DNA of 64,000 bases from Methylohalomonas sp034521715 (GTDB lineage Bacteria; Pseudomonadota; Gammaproteobacteria; Methylohalomonadales; Methylohalomonadaceae), in the NCBI GenBank assembly GCA_034521715.1, contig JAXHLY010000002.1, forward strand, positions 372,001-436,000. Direction: 5' to 3'. Positions 44,626 through 63,067 of this stretch are shown here, in pieces. A model generated the notes under the pieces. That model was given only the letters and a program-made list of their open reading frames with translations. It made no database searches and was not told where the DNA came from. Made by a program: the position numbers and the translations under genes. Position 1 is the first letter of the stretch. Each line of letters begins with the position of its first letter.

Positions 44626-46972
44626 ATGAGTAAATCACTCGTTATCGTCGAATCACCGGCGAAAGCGAAGACCTTAAAACGCTATCTGGGCAATGATTTT
44701 GAAATCATGGCTTCGTACGGTCACGTCCGTGACCTGCAGCCCAAAAGCGGGGCCGTCGATCCCGAGAACAAGTTCGAGATGAAGTATCAAGTCATCGACA
44801 AAAACAAGAAGCATGTCGATGCTATTATCAAGGCACTGAAAAATGTCGATGATTTGTATCTGGCCACTGACCCGGACCGGGAGGGCGAGGCGATTTCGTG
44901 GCATCTGTACGAACTGCTGAAGGAAAAAGGCGCTGTCAACGGCAAGAATGTCCACCGGGTTGTATTTCACGAAGTCACCAAGAGTGCCATCCAGGACGCC
45001 ATAAAGCATCCGCGAAATCTCTCGGCTGATCTGATTGATGCCCAGCAGGCCCGTCGGGCGCTGGATTACCTGGTTGGGTTCAACCTGTCACCGTTGCTGT
45101 GGAAAAAGATCCGCCGGGGGCTGTCGGCTGGCCGTGTACAGAGTCCGGCCCTGCGCATGATCTGTGAACGCGAACAGGAGATCGAGGCGTTCAAGCCGCG
45201 TGAATACTGGACCCTGGAGGCCGATCTGGAACACGACGGCAGTGCGTTCAGCGCCAAGCTGACACATTATAATAATGAAAAGCTGAAGCAGTTCACCATC
45301 GATAATACCGAGCAGGCCAACAAGGCCCGCGAGGCACTGGTCAAGGCCGCGGATGCTTCACTGGCATCAAAAAAAGATCACAAGGCGCTGACGGTTGATA
45401 AAATTGAAAAGAAACAGCGTCGCCGTCAGCCGGCCCCGCCTTTCATTACTTCGACCCTGCAGCAGGAAGCCTCTCGCAAGCTCGGGTTCACAGCCCAGCG
45501 CACCATGCGTACGGCACAGCAGCTTTATGAAGGTATCGATACGGGTGATGGCGCCGTTGGTCTGATCACTTATATGCGTACTGATTCCGTGAATCTCGCT
45601 GATGAAGCCATCAATGAACTGCGGACTTTTATTAAATCACAGTACGGCAAAGACAGCCTGCCGACGCAACCGCGTCAGTTCAAGACATCCGCGAAAAACG
45701 CCCAGGAAGCGCATGAGGCGATCCGGCCGACGTCGGTCGAACGCCTGCCGCAACAGATCAAAGGCAAGCTGAGTGATGACCAGCTCAAGCTTTATGATCA
45801 GATCTGGAAACGGGCCGTCGCCTGCCAGATGAAGCACGCCACGATCAACACGGTTTCTGTCGACATGGTTTGCGGAGAAGGGAATATTTTCCGCGCCACA
45901 GGATCGACGATAGTCGACCCCGGATTCATGGCCGTTTACCTGGAAGACGTCGACGACAAGAAATCGGACACTGATGACAAATCGCTGCCGCCTCTGGAAG
46001 AGGGCGACAAGCCCCGGCTGAAGGAGATTCGTGCGGAACAGCATTTCACCGAACCGCCGCCGCGTTATTCGGAAGCCAGTCTGGTCAAGTCACTGGAGGA
46101 ATACGGCATCGGCCGGCCGTCAACCTATGCCAGTATTATTTCAACCCTGCTTCAGCGTGAGTATGTTGAGCTCGGATCGCAAACGTTTCATACCGACCGA
46201 TGTCGGTCGTATTGTTAACAAGTTCCTGACCGAGCATTTTACCGATTACGTGGATTACGATTTTACCGCCAAGCTTGAGGATGAGCTGGATTCGATTGCC
46301 CGCGGCGAACGTGAGTGGATACCGGTATTGGAAAAGTTCTGGAAGAGTTTCGACAGTAAAGTGAAGGAGAAGGAGGAAAATGTGACACGCAAGGAGGCGG
46401 TGCAGGCACGCCACTTGGGCACTGATCCCAAAAGCGGCCGCCCGGTGACCGTACGCATGGGTCGTTACGGACCCTTCGTCCAGATCGGCGAGCGTGAGGA
46501 CGAGGAAAAACCGAAGTTCGCCGGCCTCAAGCCGGGCCAGCGCATGGATACCGTTACGCTGGAGGAGGCATTACCGCTGTTCAAGCTGCCCCGGCAGCTG
46601 GGAGAAACCCCGGAAGGCGAGGAGGTGGAGGCCAATATCGGCCGTTTTGGTCCCTATATCCGCTATGGCAAGAAATTCGCCTCGCTGCCGAAGGATGACG
46701 ATCCCTACACGGTGACACTGGACCGGGCGCTGGAAATCGTGGCGGAAAAGAAAAAGGCCGATGCCGAAAAGCAGATCAAGGTCTTCGACGAGGCCGGCAT
46801 TTCGGTCCTCAACGGCCGTTATGGGCCGTATGTCACCGATGGTAAGAAGAACGCCCGTGTCCCCAAGGATCGCGAACCCGGCAGCCTGACACTGGAAGAA
46901 TGCCAGGAACTGATTGAGAAAGCCCCGGCCAGGCGCGGCCGTGGCCGGTCAAAGAAAAAGGCTGCCGGCTGA
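44626..46972 (+). CDS. topA: DNA topoisomerase I (frame break near 46172)
   Basis: Type IA topoisomerase that relaxes negative supercoils. TOPRIM domain (IVESPAKAKTLKRYLG; metal acids in TDPDREGEA), GRVQSPALRMI, and the active-site tyrosine in GLITYMRTDSVNL. After REYVEL one surplus base near 46172 shifts the frame to DRKRFIPTDVGRIVNKFL, which then runs to the end (about 781 residues in all). The C-terminal part consists of Toprim_C repeats (GRYGPFVQIG, GRFGPYIRYG, GRYGPYVTDG) and a basic tail, without the Cys4 zinc ribbons of E. coli TopA. Confidence 0.93.
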
Positions 46973-47047
46973 TCGGCGCCGGATACATTAGAATGGTCGG
47001 GCTGGCAGCAGTGTCCCCCGCATCCTGAATCCATCAAGACAGCCACT

Positions 47048-47644
47048 TTGTCGGTTAATACTGATTTCGCTTTGACGACGCCCGGATGGCTGCCGGTATG
47101 GAAAATCATGCCGGCACTGCGGGCATTGTCGGCAGGCGGCGTGATTGCCTATCCTACCGAGGCGGTTTACGGCCTCGGCTGCCTGCCCCGCTACCAGCCG
47201 GTCCGGAACCTGCTGCACATCAAACGGCGGTCGCCGCGCAAGGGCCTGATCCTGGTCGCCGCCAGCGCGGCACAGCTGGGGGCATATATCACGTTTCCCG
47301 ACCACCGGACCCGGGATCAGGTGCTGGCTACCTGGCCGGGCCCGGTCACCTGGCTGTTGCCGGTGCGTCCCGGCACTCCGGCCTGGCTGCGGGGTGACCA
47401 CTCAACGCTGGCGGTGAGGGTCAGTGCCCATCCCGTTATCCAGGCACTGTGCGCAAGGATGGGGGCCCTGATTTCCACCAGCGCCAATCCCGCAGGTAGT
47501 ACCGCGGCGCGCGATGCCGCCCGGGTGCGGGCCTATTTCGGGCCGGTGCTGGATTATGTCCTCAGCGGGCCCGTGGGGGACAGCACCCGGCCCACGGAAA
47601 TCCGCGACGCGCTGACCGGAACGGTCATAAGGCCGGGTGGCTGA
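47048..47644 (+). CDS. tsaC: threonylcarbamoyl-AMP synthase, TsaC/Sua5 family
   Basis: Makes threonylcarbamoyl-AMP from threonine, bicarbonate and ATP for the t6A modification of tRNA position 37. YrdC-fold landmarks: GGVIAYPTEAVYGLGC, IKRRSPRKGLILVA, WPGPVTWLLP, STLAVRVSAHP, and GALISTSANPAG. The short single-domain form is TsaC. The start is unsure: a TTG at 47048 gives 198 residues, while an ATG at 47108 (MPALRALSAGG) would remove 20 residues and still keep the fold. It precedes a tRNA cluster. Confidence 0.88.
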   Translation: MSVNTDFALTTPGWLPVWKIMPALRALSAGGVIAYPTEAVYGLGCLPRYQPVRNLLHIKRRSPRKGLILVAASAAQLGAYITFPDHRTRDQVLATWPGPVTWLLPVRPGTPAWLRGDHSTLAVRVSAHPVIQALCARMGALISTSANPAGSTAARDAARVRAYFGPVLDYVLSGPVGDSTRPTEIRDALTGTVIRPGG

Positions 47645-47667
47645 AGATAAATAGTTGTCAAGGTTGA

Positions 47668-47696
47668 TTGACAGGCTGTTGTTATTTTTCGAAAAT
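47668..47696 (+). promoter_or_regulatory. sigma-70 promoter for the tRNA-tuf unit
   Basis: Consensus TTGACA at 47668-47673, a 17-bp spacer and GAAAAT at 47691-47696. The predicted start near 47703 is about 10 bp before tRNA-Tyr, as for E. coli stable-RNA units. Confidence 0.6.
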
Positions 47697-47712
47697 GTGC
47701 GGCTTACATTTT

Positions 47713-47797
47713 GGAGGGATACCCAAGCGGTCAACGGGGGCAGACTGTAAATCTGCTGGCTATGCCTTCGGAGGTTCGAATCCTCCTCCCTCCACCA
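47713..47797 (+). tRNA. tRNA-Tyr (GTA)
   Basis: 85 nt, class II tRNA with a long variable arm. Acceptor GGAGGGA pairs with TCCCTCC; anticodon GTA in CTGTAAA; T-loop GGTTCGAATCC; CCA is encoded. Confidence 0.95.
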
Positions 47798-47932
47798 TAC
47801 CGCCGGCAGACAAGTGCGATCGCGGTGGCGGCTATTGATGTGCCTGGCGTGATGGCCGGGATTGTTTTTGGCGGCGAGGATGGCGTGACCCGTGGGCAGT
47901 GTTATTAACAACGGTTTCTGGTTAACGGTTTG

Positions 47933-48006
47933 GCGGGTGTAGCTCAATGGTAGAGCCTCGGCCTTCCAAGCCGATGACGTGGGTTCGATTCCCATCACCC
48001 GCTCCA
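47933..48006 (+). tRNA. tRNA-Gly (TCC)
   Basis: 74 nt with acceptor GCGGGTG/CACCCGC, D-loop AGCTCAATGGTAGAGC, anticodon TCC in CTTCCAA, T-loop GGTTCGATTCC and encoded CCA. Confidence 0.95.
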
Positions 48007-48008
48007 GC

Positions 48009-48092
48009 TGAAATGAAAATGAAAGTGGAATGTGAAAAGTGAAACGCCCCGTAAGGATATAAAGACAGTCTTTTCATTTTTCACCTTTCACT
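48009..48092. repeat. heptad repeat with inverted arms (GTGAAAN family)
   Basis: Directly after tRNA-Gly, 7-bp-period units (GTGGAAT, GTGAAAA, GTGAAAC and degenerate copies, 48009-48045) face their complements (CTTTTCATTTTTCACC and TTTCACTT, 48069-48092) across a 23-bp middle. It is the same family as 9489-9516. The rest of the tRNA-Gly/tRNA-Thr spacer shows nothing coding. Confidence 0.7.
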
Positions 48093-48175
48093 TATGTACA
48101 GTCGTAGACTGCAAGGGTGGACTTTATCAAGCGGCTGAGCAACGGCGGCGGACGCCGGTGAAGAGATTATACGAG

Positions 48176-48251
<76 letters not shown>

Positions 48252-48331
48252 ACTCAACAGATGCGGCAATGTTGCCAACACTGCAACCCTGTTACTGATC
48301 TTGATCTTAACCGGAGCCTGGAGGAGCACCC

Positions 48332-49522
<1,191 letters not shown>

Positions 49523-49524
49523 GA

Positions 49525-49573
49525 GGACTGGAGACCGGGGTCTGGGGTACACTAGTCAATTAGTCTCCAGTCC
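49525..49573. repeat. 11-bp inverted repeat with heptad filler after tuf
   Basis: GGACTGGAGAC (49525-49535) and its exact complement GTCTCCAGTCC (49563-49573) flank a 27-bp loop holding GGGGTCT and GGGGTAC units. Downstream, TGATCCCTAACC continues the TTAGGGA/TCAGGGA heptads in reverse. The element lies between the tuf stop and tRNA-Trp and could act as a processing or termination hairpin. Confidence 0.65.
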
Positions 49574-49596
49574 CTGATCCCTAACCGCCTCTGTAT

Positions 49597-49672
49597 AGGC
49601 CAGTAGCTCAATTGGCAGAGCGGCGGTCTCCAAAACCGCAGGTTGGGGGTTCGATTCCCTCCTGGCCTGCCA
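49597..49672 (+). tRNA. tRNA-Trp (CCA)
   Basis: 76 nt with acceptor AGGCCAG/CTGGCCT, D-arm AGCTCAATTGGCAGAGC, anticodon CCA in CTCCAAA, T-loop GGTTCGATTCC and encoded CCA. It lies between tuf and secE. Confidence 0.95.
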
Positions 49673-49725
49673 ACTTTAAGTCCCGCTGTGCAGCCGGGCC
49701 GCGGGCGGAAGGATTGTAAGGATTT

Positions 49726-50097
49726 ATGAATTCCAGAGTCGAAACCCAAGTTTCGAAGCTCGACACAGTTAAGCTGGCGATAGCGCTGCTGATGGTCATC
49801 GGCGGCATCGTGGTGTTTTACCTGTACCCCGAAGTATCGACTCTGCTGCGGACGCTGGGGTTGCTGGCGGTGATAGGCGCCGCGGTGGCAGTGGCCTACC
49901 AGACCGACAAGGGTCGCCAGCTGTGGGGTTTTTTTCAGGACGCCCAGATAGAAGTCCGCAAAGTTGTCTGGCCGACCCGGCAGGAAACCGTGCAGACAAC
50001 ACTGCTGGTGCTCGTTATGGTCATCCTGGTTGCCATATTCATGTGGCTGCTGGACATGTTTCTTGGCTGGGCCATCCGCCTGCTTCTTGGACAGTGA
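49726..50097 (+). CDS. secE: preprotein translocase subunit SecE
   Basis: 123-residue SecE that clamps the SecY channel. Three transmembrane helices (about 12-34, 39-57, 90-118), as in enterobacterial SecE, and the conserved cytoplasmic amphipathic motif EVRKVVWPTRQETVQTTLLV before the last helix. It starts 53 bp after tRNA-Trp and is followed by nusG after 13 bp, the standard order. Confidence 0.95.
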   Translation: MNSRVETQVSKLDTVKLAIALLMVIGGIVVFYLYPEVSTLLRTLGLLAVIGAAVAVAYQTDKGRQLWGFFQDAQIEVRKVVWPTRQETVQTTLLVLVMVILVAIFMWLLDMFLGWAIRLLLGQ

Positions 50098-50110
50098 GGC
50101 TGAATAGGTA

Positions 50111-50644
50111 ATGTCGTTACGCTGGTATGTAGTGCACGCCTATTCAGGCTACGAGAGCCATGTCATGCGCTCGCTGCAGGAACGCATCAAGCGCAGCGGC
50201 ATGGAAGACAAGTTCGGCCAGATCCTGGTGCCGACCGAAGAGGTCGTCGAGATGCGCGAGGGTCAGAAACGCAAGAGCGAACGCAAGTTTTTTCCGGGTT
50301 ATGTCCTGGTGCAGATGGAAATGGATGACGATACCTGGCACTTGGTCAAGGAATGCCCGCGGGTGCTGGGCTTTATCGGCGGCACCTCTGATCAGCCGGC
50401 GCCGATCAGTGATGCCGAGGCGGATCAGATTCTGCAGCGGGTCGAGGACAGTTCCGACAAGCCCAAACCCAAGGTCTTGTTTGAACCTGGCGAGGTGGTG
50501 CGGGTCACAGACGGTCCGTTTACCGATTTCAACGGTGTGGTCGAAGAGGTCAATTACGAGAAAAACCGCCTGCGGGTGGCGGTACTGATCTTCGGCCGAT
50601 CCACGCCGGTGGAACTGGAATTCAGTCAGGTCGATAAAGAGTAG
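50111..50644 (+). CDS. nusG: transcription termination/antitermination factor NusG
   Basis: 177 residues: NGN domain starting RWYVVHAYSGYESHVMRSLQERI and containing RKFFPGYVLVQMEMDDDTWH, and a C-terminal KOW domain (GEVVRVTDGPFTDFNGVVEEV). NusG couples RNA polymerase to Rho and the ribosome. Co-oriented with secE. The octad repeat element begins right after its stop. Confidence 0.97.
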   Translation: MSLRWYVVHAYSGYESHVMRSLQERIKRSGMEDKFGQILVPTEEVVEMREGQKRKSERKFFPGYVLVQMEMDDDTWHLVKECPRVLGFIGGTSDQPAPISDAEADQILQRVEDSSDKPKPKVLFEPGEVVRVTDGPFTDFNGVVEEVNYEKNRLRVAVLIFGRSTPVELEFSQVDKE

Positions 50645-50650
50645 TTTATT

Positions 50651-50714
50651 AGTTGATTGGTTAACTGGTTCATTAGTACGCCAATTAACCGGTTAACCAA
50701 TTAACCAGTTAACA
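50651..50714. repeat. octad repeat with inverted halves
   Basis: Eight contiguous 8-bp units: AGTTGATT, GGTTAACT, GGTTCATT, AGTACGCC, AATTAACC, GGTTAACC, AATTAACC, AGTTAACA. The first half is of GGTT type and the second of AACC type, so it is a folded copy of the element at 30549-30660. It fills most of the nusG-rplK gap. Confidence 0.85.
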
Positions 50715-50772
50715 ATCGCCACAGGGGAGCCCGGCTGAAAGATCCGGGCGTTCGCACCCGAGGAGAGATCAG

Positions 50773-51206
50773 ATGGCTAAAAAGATAGAGACGTATATCA
50801 AGCTGCAGGTACCTGCAGGGCAGGCCAATCCCAGCCCGCCGGTCGGTCCGGCACTGGGCCAGCATGGCCTGAACATCATGGAGTTCTGCAAGGCATTCAA
50901 CGCCCAGACCCAGGAAATGGAGCAGGGCCTGCCGGTCCCGGTTGTCATCACGGTCTATTCCGACCAGCAGTTTCACGTTCGATGACCAAGACCACGCCCG
51001 CCGCCGTGCTGCTGAAAAAGGCCGCCGGTGTCAAGTCGGGCAGCGGTACGCCGAATACCGACAAGGTCGGCAAGGTTACGCGTGAGCAGCTGGAAGAGAT
51101 TGCCAGGACCAAGCAGCCGGACCTGACCGCCGCCGATCTGGATGCCGCGGTCAAGTCTATTGCCGGCACCGCCCGCAGTATGGGGCTGGAAACGGAGGGG
51201 GTGTGA
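50773..51206 (+). CDS. rplK: 50S ribosomal protein L11 (two extra bases near 50972-50983)
   Basis: L11 binds the GTPase-associated centre of 23S rRNA. The N-terminal domain (KKIETYIKLQVPAGQANPSPPVGPALGQHGLNIMEFCKAFN cut here: KLQVPAGQANPSPPVGPALG) is intact. At the expected SFTFVTK junction the sequence carries two surplus bases (near 50972 and 50983). It then continues TKTTPAAVLLKKAAGV and ends GTARSMGLETEGV. Removing the two bases gives 143 residues, the normal length. Confidence 0.93.
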
Positions 51207-51207
51207 C

Positions 51208-51897
51208 ATGGCGGGTAAACGCATGAAAGGCCTCCGCGAGAAAATCGATCAAGGCAAGGCCTATGCCATCAGTGAGGCCCTGCAGCTGTTGAAGGACTGC
51301 GCCACGGTAAAATTCGAGGAATCGGTCGACGTCAGCGTGAACCTCGGCGTTGACCCGCGCAAGTCCGACCAGGTCGTGCGCGGGTCAACCGTGCTGCCGC
51401 GTGGCACCGGCAAGACCGTGCGTGTCGCGGTGTTTGCCCAGGGCGAGGCCGCCGAGGCGGCGAAGGAGGCCGGGGCGGATATCGTTGGTTACGAGGACCT
51501 GGCGGAAAAGATCAAAGGCGGCGAGATGGATTTCGATGTCGTCATCGCCTCCCCGGATGCCATGGGCGTGGTCGGCAAGCTGGGCCAGATCCTGGGCCCG
51601 CGCGGCCTGATGCCGAACCCCAAGGTTGGCACCGTGACCAAGGATGTCGGCCAGGCGGTGAAAAACGCCAAGGCCGGCCAGGCGCGTTACCGCACTGACA
51701 AGAACGGCATCGTCCATTGCCAGATCGGCAAGGTGTCATTCGAACCCGAGGCCCTGCGCGAGAATCTCGAGGCACTGCTGCATGACCTTAACAAGGCCAA
51801 GCCGAGTGCCGCCAAGGGGATTTACCTGAATAAGATTACCCTGTCCACGACAATGGGACCGGGTGTTATGGTTGATCAGAGCACACTGACGCTGTAG
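51208..51897 (+). CDS. rplA: 50S ribosomal protein L1
   Basis: 229 residues from the ATG at 51208, one base after rplK. Typical L1 segments: FEESVDVSVNLGVDPRKSDQ, VRGSTVLPRGTGKTVRVAVF, GQILGPRGLMPNPKVGTVT and YRTDKNGIVHCQIGK. L1 forms the mobile stalk at the ribosomal E site and in many bacteria represses its own operon mRNA. No frame breaks. Confidence 0.97.
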   Translation: MAGKRMKGLREKIDQGKAYAISEALQLLKDCATVKFEESVDVSVNLGVDPRKSDQVVRGSTVLPRGTGKTVRVAVFAQGEAAEAAKEAGADIVGYEDLAEKIKGGEMDFDVVIASPDAMGVVGKLGQILGPRGLMPNPKVGTVTKDVGQAVKNAKAGQARYRTDKNGIVHCQIGKVSFEPEALRENLEALLHDLNKAKPSAAKGIYLNKITLSTTMGPGVMVDQSTLTL

Positions 51898-51957
51898 CGG
51901 CGGTTGTGTGTAGTCAATGTAAGGAACTTTGATGGTCCGCCGGAAGCGGATCAGCGT

Positions 51958-52031
51958 CAAAGACCGCAGGTGAACAGCCGGCAGGGAAAGCCGGGTTCTT
52001 AATGGATTATCCCGGCCTGCGCAGACGGTGT
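51958..52031 (+). ncRNA. L10 leader (ribosomal protein autoregulatory mRNA structure)
   Basis: The 265-bp gap before rplJ contains AGACCGCAGGTGAAC, then CTTAATGG and CCTGCGCAGACGGTG. This is the order and spacing of the conserved L10 leader, where the L10-(L12)4 complex represses rplJL translation. The pairing CCGCAGG/CCTGCGC supports the fold. Exact ends are approximate. Confidence 0.72.
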
Positions 52032-52162
52032 TACACAACAGGTCATTCCTGGTCGTGGTCACCGTGAGTAGGTGGTCTCAGTAGTCATGAGACCGGAGCC
52101 TGCTGGCAATGGCGGGTATGGATGCCTTGGCCAATGCCTACTCATTATTAAGGAGATAACAA

Positions 52163-52689
52163 GTGCTTACTCTGGAACAAAAGAAGGTAATTGTCAGTGA
52201 AGTAGCCGAGGTTGCAAACCAGGCGCCGACTGCGATTGCCGCAGAGTACATCGGATTGACCGTGGCCGATATGACCCGCCTGCGCCGTCGAGGCGCGTGA
52301 GGCGGGTGTCTATCTGCGCGTCGTCAGGAACACCCTGGCAAGCGCGCACTGGCTGAGTACCAAGTACGCGTGCATGCAGGACGGCTCTTGTCGGTCCGCT
52401 GTTGCTGGCGTTCTCGAAAGAGGACCCGGCCGCCGCGGCCCGTGTTATTCGTGACTTCTCAAAAAAGAACGACAAGCTGGTAGTCAAGCAAATCGCGCTG
52501 GAAGGGAAGTTGCTCGATGCCTCTGCAGTGGAATCGCTGGCCAACCTGCCGACGTATGAAGAGGCCGTCAGCATGCTGATGGCTGTCATGACAGCGCCGG
52601 TCACCCAGTTGGCCCGGACCCTGGCTGCACCGCACACCAAGCTCGTCCGCACCATTGCTGCCATTAAGGAGCAGAAGGAAGCGGCCTGA
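52163..52689 (+). CDS. rplJ: 50S ribosomal protein L10 (several frame breaks)
   Basis: L10 anchors the L7/L12 stalk. From a GTG at 52163 (AGGAG nine bases upstream) it reads LTLEQKKVIVSEVAEVANQ and YIGLTVADMTRLRR. Then come at least four small indels between about 52290 and 52395, across which EAREAGVYLRVVRNTLA, KRALAEYQ, and LVGPLLLAFSKEDPAAAARVI can be read in successive frames. The C-terminal LARTLAAPHTKLVRTIAAIKEQKE is intact. An essential gene with such a pattern points to sequence error. Confidence 0.9.
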
Positions 52690-52738
52690 GCCAAGACCAC
52701 TTAACGAATGATCTGTAGCAGATTTAAGGAGCAAGACA

Positions 52739-53119
52739 ATGGCCGTTAGTAAAGAAGACATACTGGAAACCATTTCCAACATGACCGTTCTCGAAGTCGT
52801 CGAGCTGGTAGAGGCGATGGAAGAGAAGTTCGGCGTATCCGCCGCCGCGATGGCCGCCCCGGCCGCCGCCGCGGGTGCCGCTGCCGGTGGTGAGGCTGCC
52901 GAAGAGCAGACCGAGTTTGATGTTGTCATGAGCAGCTTTGGCGACAACAAGGTCGGTGTGATCAAGGTTATCCGCGCCATCACCGGTCTGGGCCTGAAAG
53001 AGGCCAAGGAGATGGTGGAGGGCGCCCCTTCAACCGTGAAGGAGGGTGCTTCCAAGGACGAAGCCGAAGATATCAAGAAGCAGCTCGAAGAAGCCGGCGC
53101 CAAGGTCGAAGTCAAGTAA
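52739..53119 (+). CDS. rplL: 50S ribosomal protein L7/L12
   Basis: 126 residues: N-terminal dimerisation helices (SKEDILETISNMTVLEVVELVEAMEEKFGV region), an Ala-rich hinge (about 40-58) and the globular domain that recruits factors (TEFDVVMSSFGDNKVGVIKVIRAITGLGLKEAKEMVEGAP region). Ends KVEVK. It has a strong ribosome site (AAGGAG). Intact. Confidence 0.97.
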   Translation: MAVSKEDILETISNMTVLEVVELVEAMEEKFGVSAAAMAAPAAAAGAAAGGEAAEEQTEFDVVMSSFGDNKVGVIKVIRAITGLGLKEAKEMVEGAPSTVKEGASKDEAEDIKKQLEEAGAKVEVK

Positions 53120-53170
53120 TTGATTTGCTACCTCAGCGTACTTCGGTTGTTGAGTTCGTTTCCGGCACGA

Positions 53171-53200
53171 AGGCTGGTGGCGCCGGCCACCGGCCTTTTT
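53171..53200 (+). terminator. rplL-rpoB attenuator-type terminator
   Basis: An 11-bp stem AGGCTGGTGGC-GCCG-GCCACCGGCCT, with one G-U pair, runs into five Ts. It lies in the 146-bp rplL-rpoB gap, where E. coli has the partial terminator that sets RNA polymerase against ribosomal protein output. Confidence 0.8.
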
Positions 53201-53265
53201 GTGCTTTCGCACGACAGGCAGTTCATCCCTGATTTACTGGCAGGGAATATTGGCGAGGCATCGTA

Positions 53266-57426
<4,161 letters not shown>

Positions 57427-57512
57427 GCCATGACAGCATCCATGAAAGATGTCACTGAGATGAGCGTGATGAATACGAATAGTAGCGTGCGGCAGACCGC
57501 CGTTTCGGAGGT

Positions 57513-61739
<4,227 letters not shown>

Positions 61740-61811
61740 CGGCCGTCAGATTGCAGGGGGATCCTTGTGCGTACGGGGGCCCCGAAATCTGTATATTTCT
61801 CAACTGTCTGC

Positions 61812-61841
61812 TTGACAGATTTGATGGCCAGCACTTAGAAT
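61812..61841 (+). promoter_or_regulatory. sigma-70 promoter of the str operon
   Basis: Consensus TTGACA (61812-61817), an 18-bp spacer and TAGAAT (61836-61841), followed by a GC-rich discriminator. It lies in the 384-bp rpoC-rpsL gap (61740-62123) and would give a leader of about 275 nt. No clear terminator for rpoBC and no coding was seen in the gap. Confidence 0.7.
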
Positions 61842-62123
61842 TCCGCCTCTTTGACAGGCTGAAGACCACTTCTGCCTGTCAATTTGTTTGTATGAAAGAA
61901 ATACCTGCCGAAACAAGCAGTTGGCGGGCACTTGGAGCCCGGTTCTTGTGACCGGGGCATATTGTTACGGGCAGATAACCCCGGGGCACTTCTCCTCACC
62001 GAGAAAAGGCCTTGGCGGCTAGGTAATCCCAACTCCACGTAAAATGATTTTTTTAGTAATGGCGAGCCGCGCGTCACGCGTGACGGCTGGTCGTGAATTT
62101 CCTATAACGGGATTTAGAGAGTT

Positions 62124-62499
62124 ATGGCGACTGTCAATCAGCTGGTTCGCAAGCCGCGCAAGCGTCAGAAAGTAAAAAGCAACGTGCCGGCTCTGGAAGG
62201 CTGCCCGCAGAAGCGCGGTGTCTGTACCCGCGTTTATACGACGACTCCGAAGAAGCCGAACTCGGCGCTGCGCAAGGTGGCCCGTGTGCGCCTGACCAAC
62301 GGCTATGGAAGTCACCACCTACATCGGCGGTGAAGGTCACAATCTCCAGGAGCACTCGGTGATTCTGATCCGCGGCGGCCGTGTGAAGGACCTGCCGGGC
62401 GTGCGTTATCACACCGTGCGCGGCACCCTGGATACATCCGGTGTCAGCGCCCGTCGCCAGGGTCGATCCAAGTACGGCGCCAAGCGCCCGAAAGGTTAA
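62124..62499 (+). CDS. rpsL: 30S ribosomal protein S12 (frame break near 62308)
   Basis: S12 shapes the decoding centre. ATVNQLVRKPRKRQ and TTTPKKPNSALRKVARVRL (streptomycin-sensitive type, Lys in PKKPN) are followed after TNGY by one surplus G near 62308. EVTTYIGGEGHNLQEHSV, RVKDLPGVRYHTVRG and KYGAKRPKG then follow. With that base removed the length is 124 residues, identical to E. coli. Confidence 0.95.
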
Positions 62500-62531
62500 T
62501 CAAGAAAGGTTTAGCTTAAGGATCACGAGCC

Positions 62532-63002
62532 ATGTCCAGACGTCGAGTAGCTACCAAGCGCGAAATCATGCCGGACCCGAAGTACGGCGAGCGCGCTGTT
62601 GCCAAGTTTATCAATATGCTGATGAAAGGCGGCAAGAAGTCGGTAGCCGAACGCATTGTTTATGGTGCACTCGAGAAAATGGAAGCCAGGAAAAAAGGTG
62701 AGCCGATCGAACTGTTCAAACAGGCGCTGGATAACGTCCGCCCGGTGGTGGAAGTGAAATCGCGCCGCGTCGGTGGTGCCACCTATCAGATTCCGGTCGA
62801 GGTGCGGCCCGAGCGCAGCATGGCGCTGGCCATGCGCTGGATAGTGGATGCCTCCAAGTCCCGCAGTGAAAAGAACATGGGCGAACGTCTGGCGGGTGAA
62901 CTGCTGGACGCCGCCGACAGCCGCGGCAATGCCATGAAGAAGCGCGAGGACACGCATCGCATGGCCGAAGCCAACAAGGCTTTCTCGCATTACCGCTGGT
63001 AA
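62532..63002 (+). CDS. rpsG: 30S ribosomal protein S7
   Basis: 156 residues with S7 motifs SRRRVATKREIMPDPKYGER region, LMKGGKKSVAERIVYGAL, RPVVEVKSRRVGGATYQIPVEV and NKAFSHYRW at the end. S7 nucleates assembly of the 30S head and in E. coli represses the str operon. 32 bp after rpsL. Intact. Confidence 0.97.
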   Translation: MSRRRVATKREIMPDPKYGERAVAKFINMLMKGGKKSVAERIVYGALEKMEARKKGEPIELFKQALDNVRPVVEVKSRRVGGATYQIPVEVRPERSMALAMRWIVDASKSRSEKNMGERLAGELLDAADSRGNAMKKREDTHRMAEANKAFSHYRW

Positions 63003-63067
63003 GGCAATCGGTAAGCGCTCAGATACTAAATATATCAAATAGCCCAGAAACGAGACGATAAAGGTTA

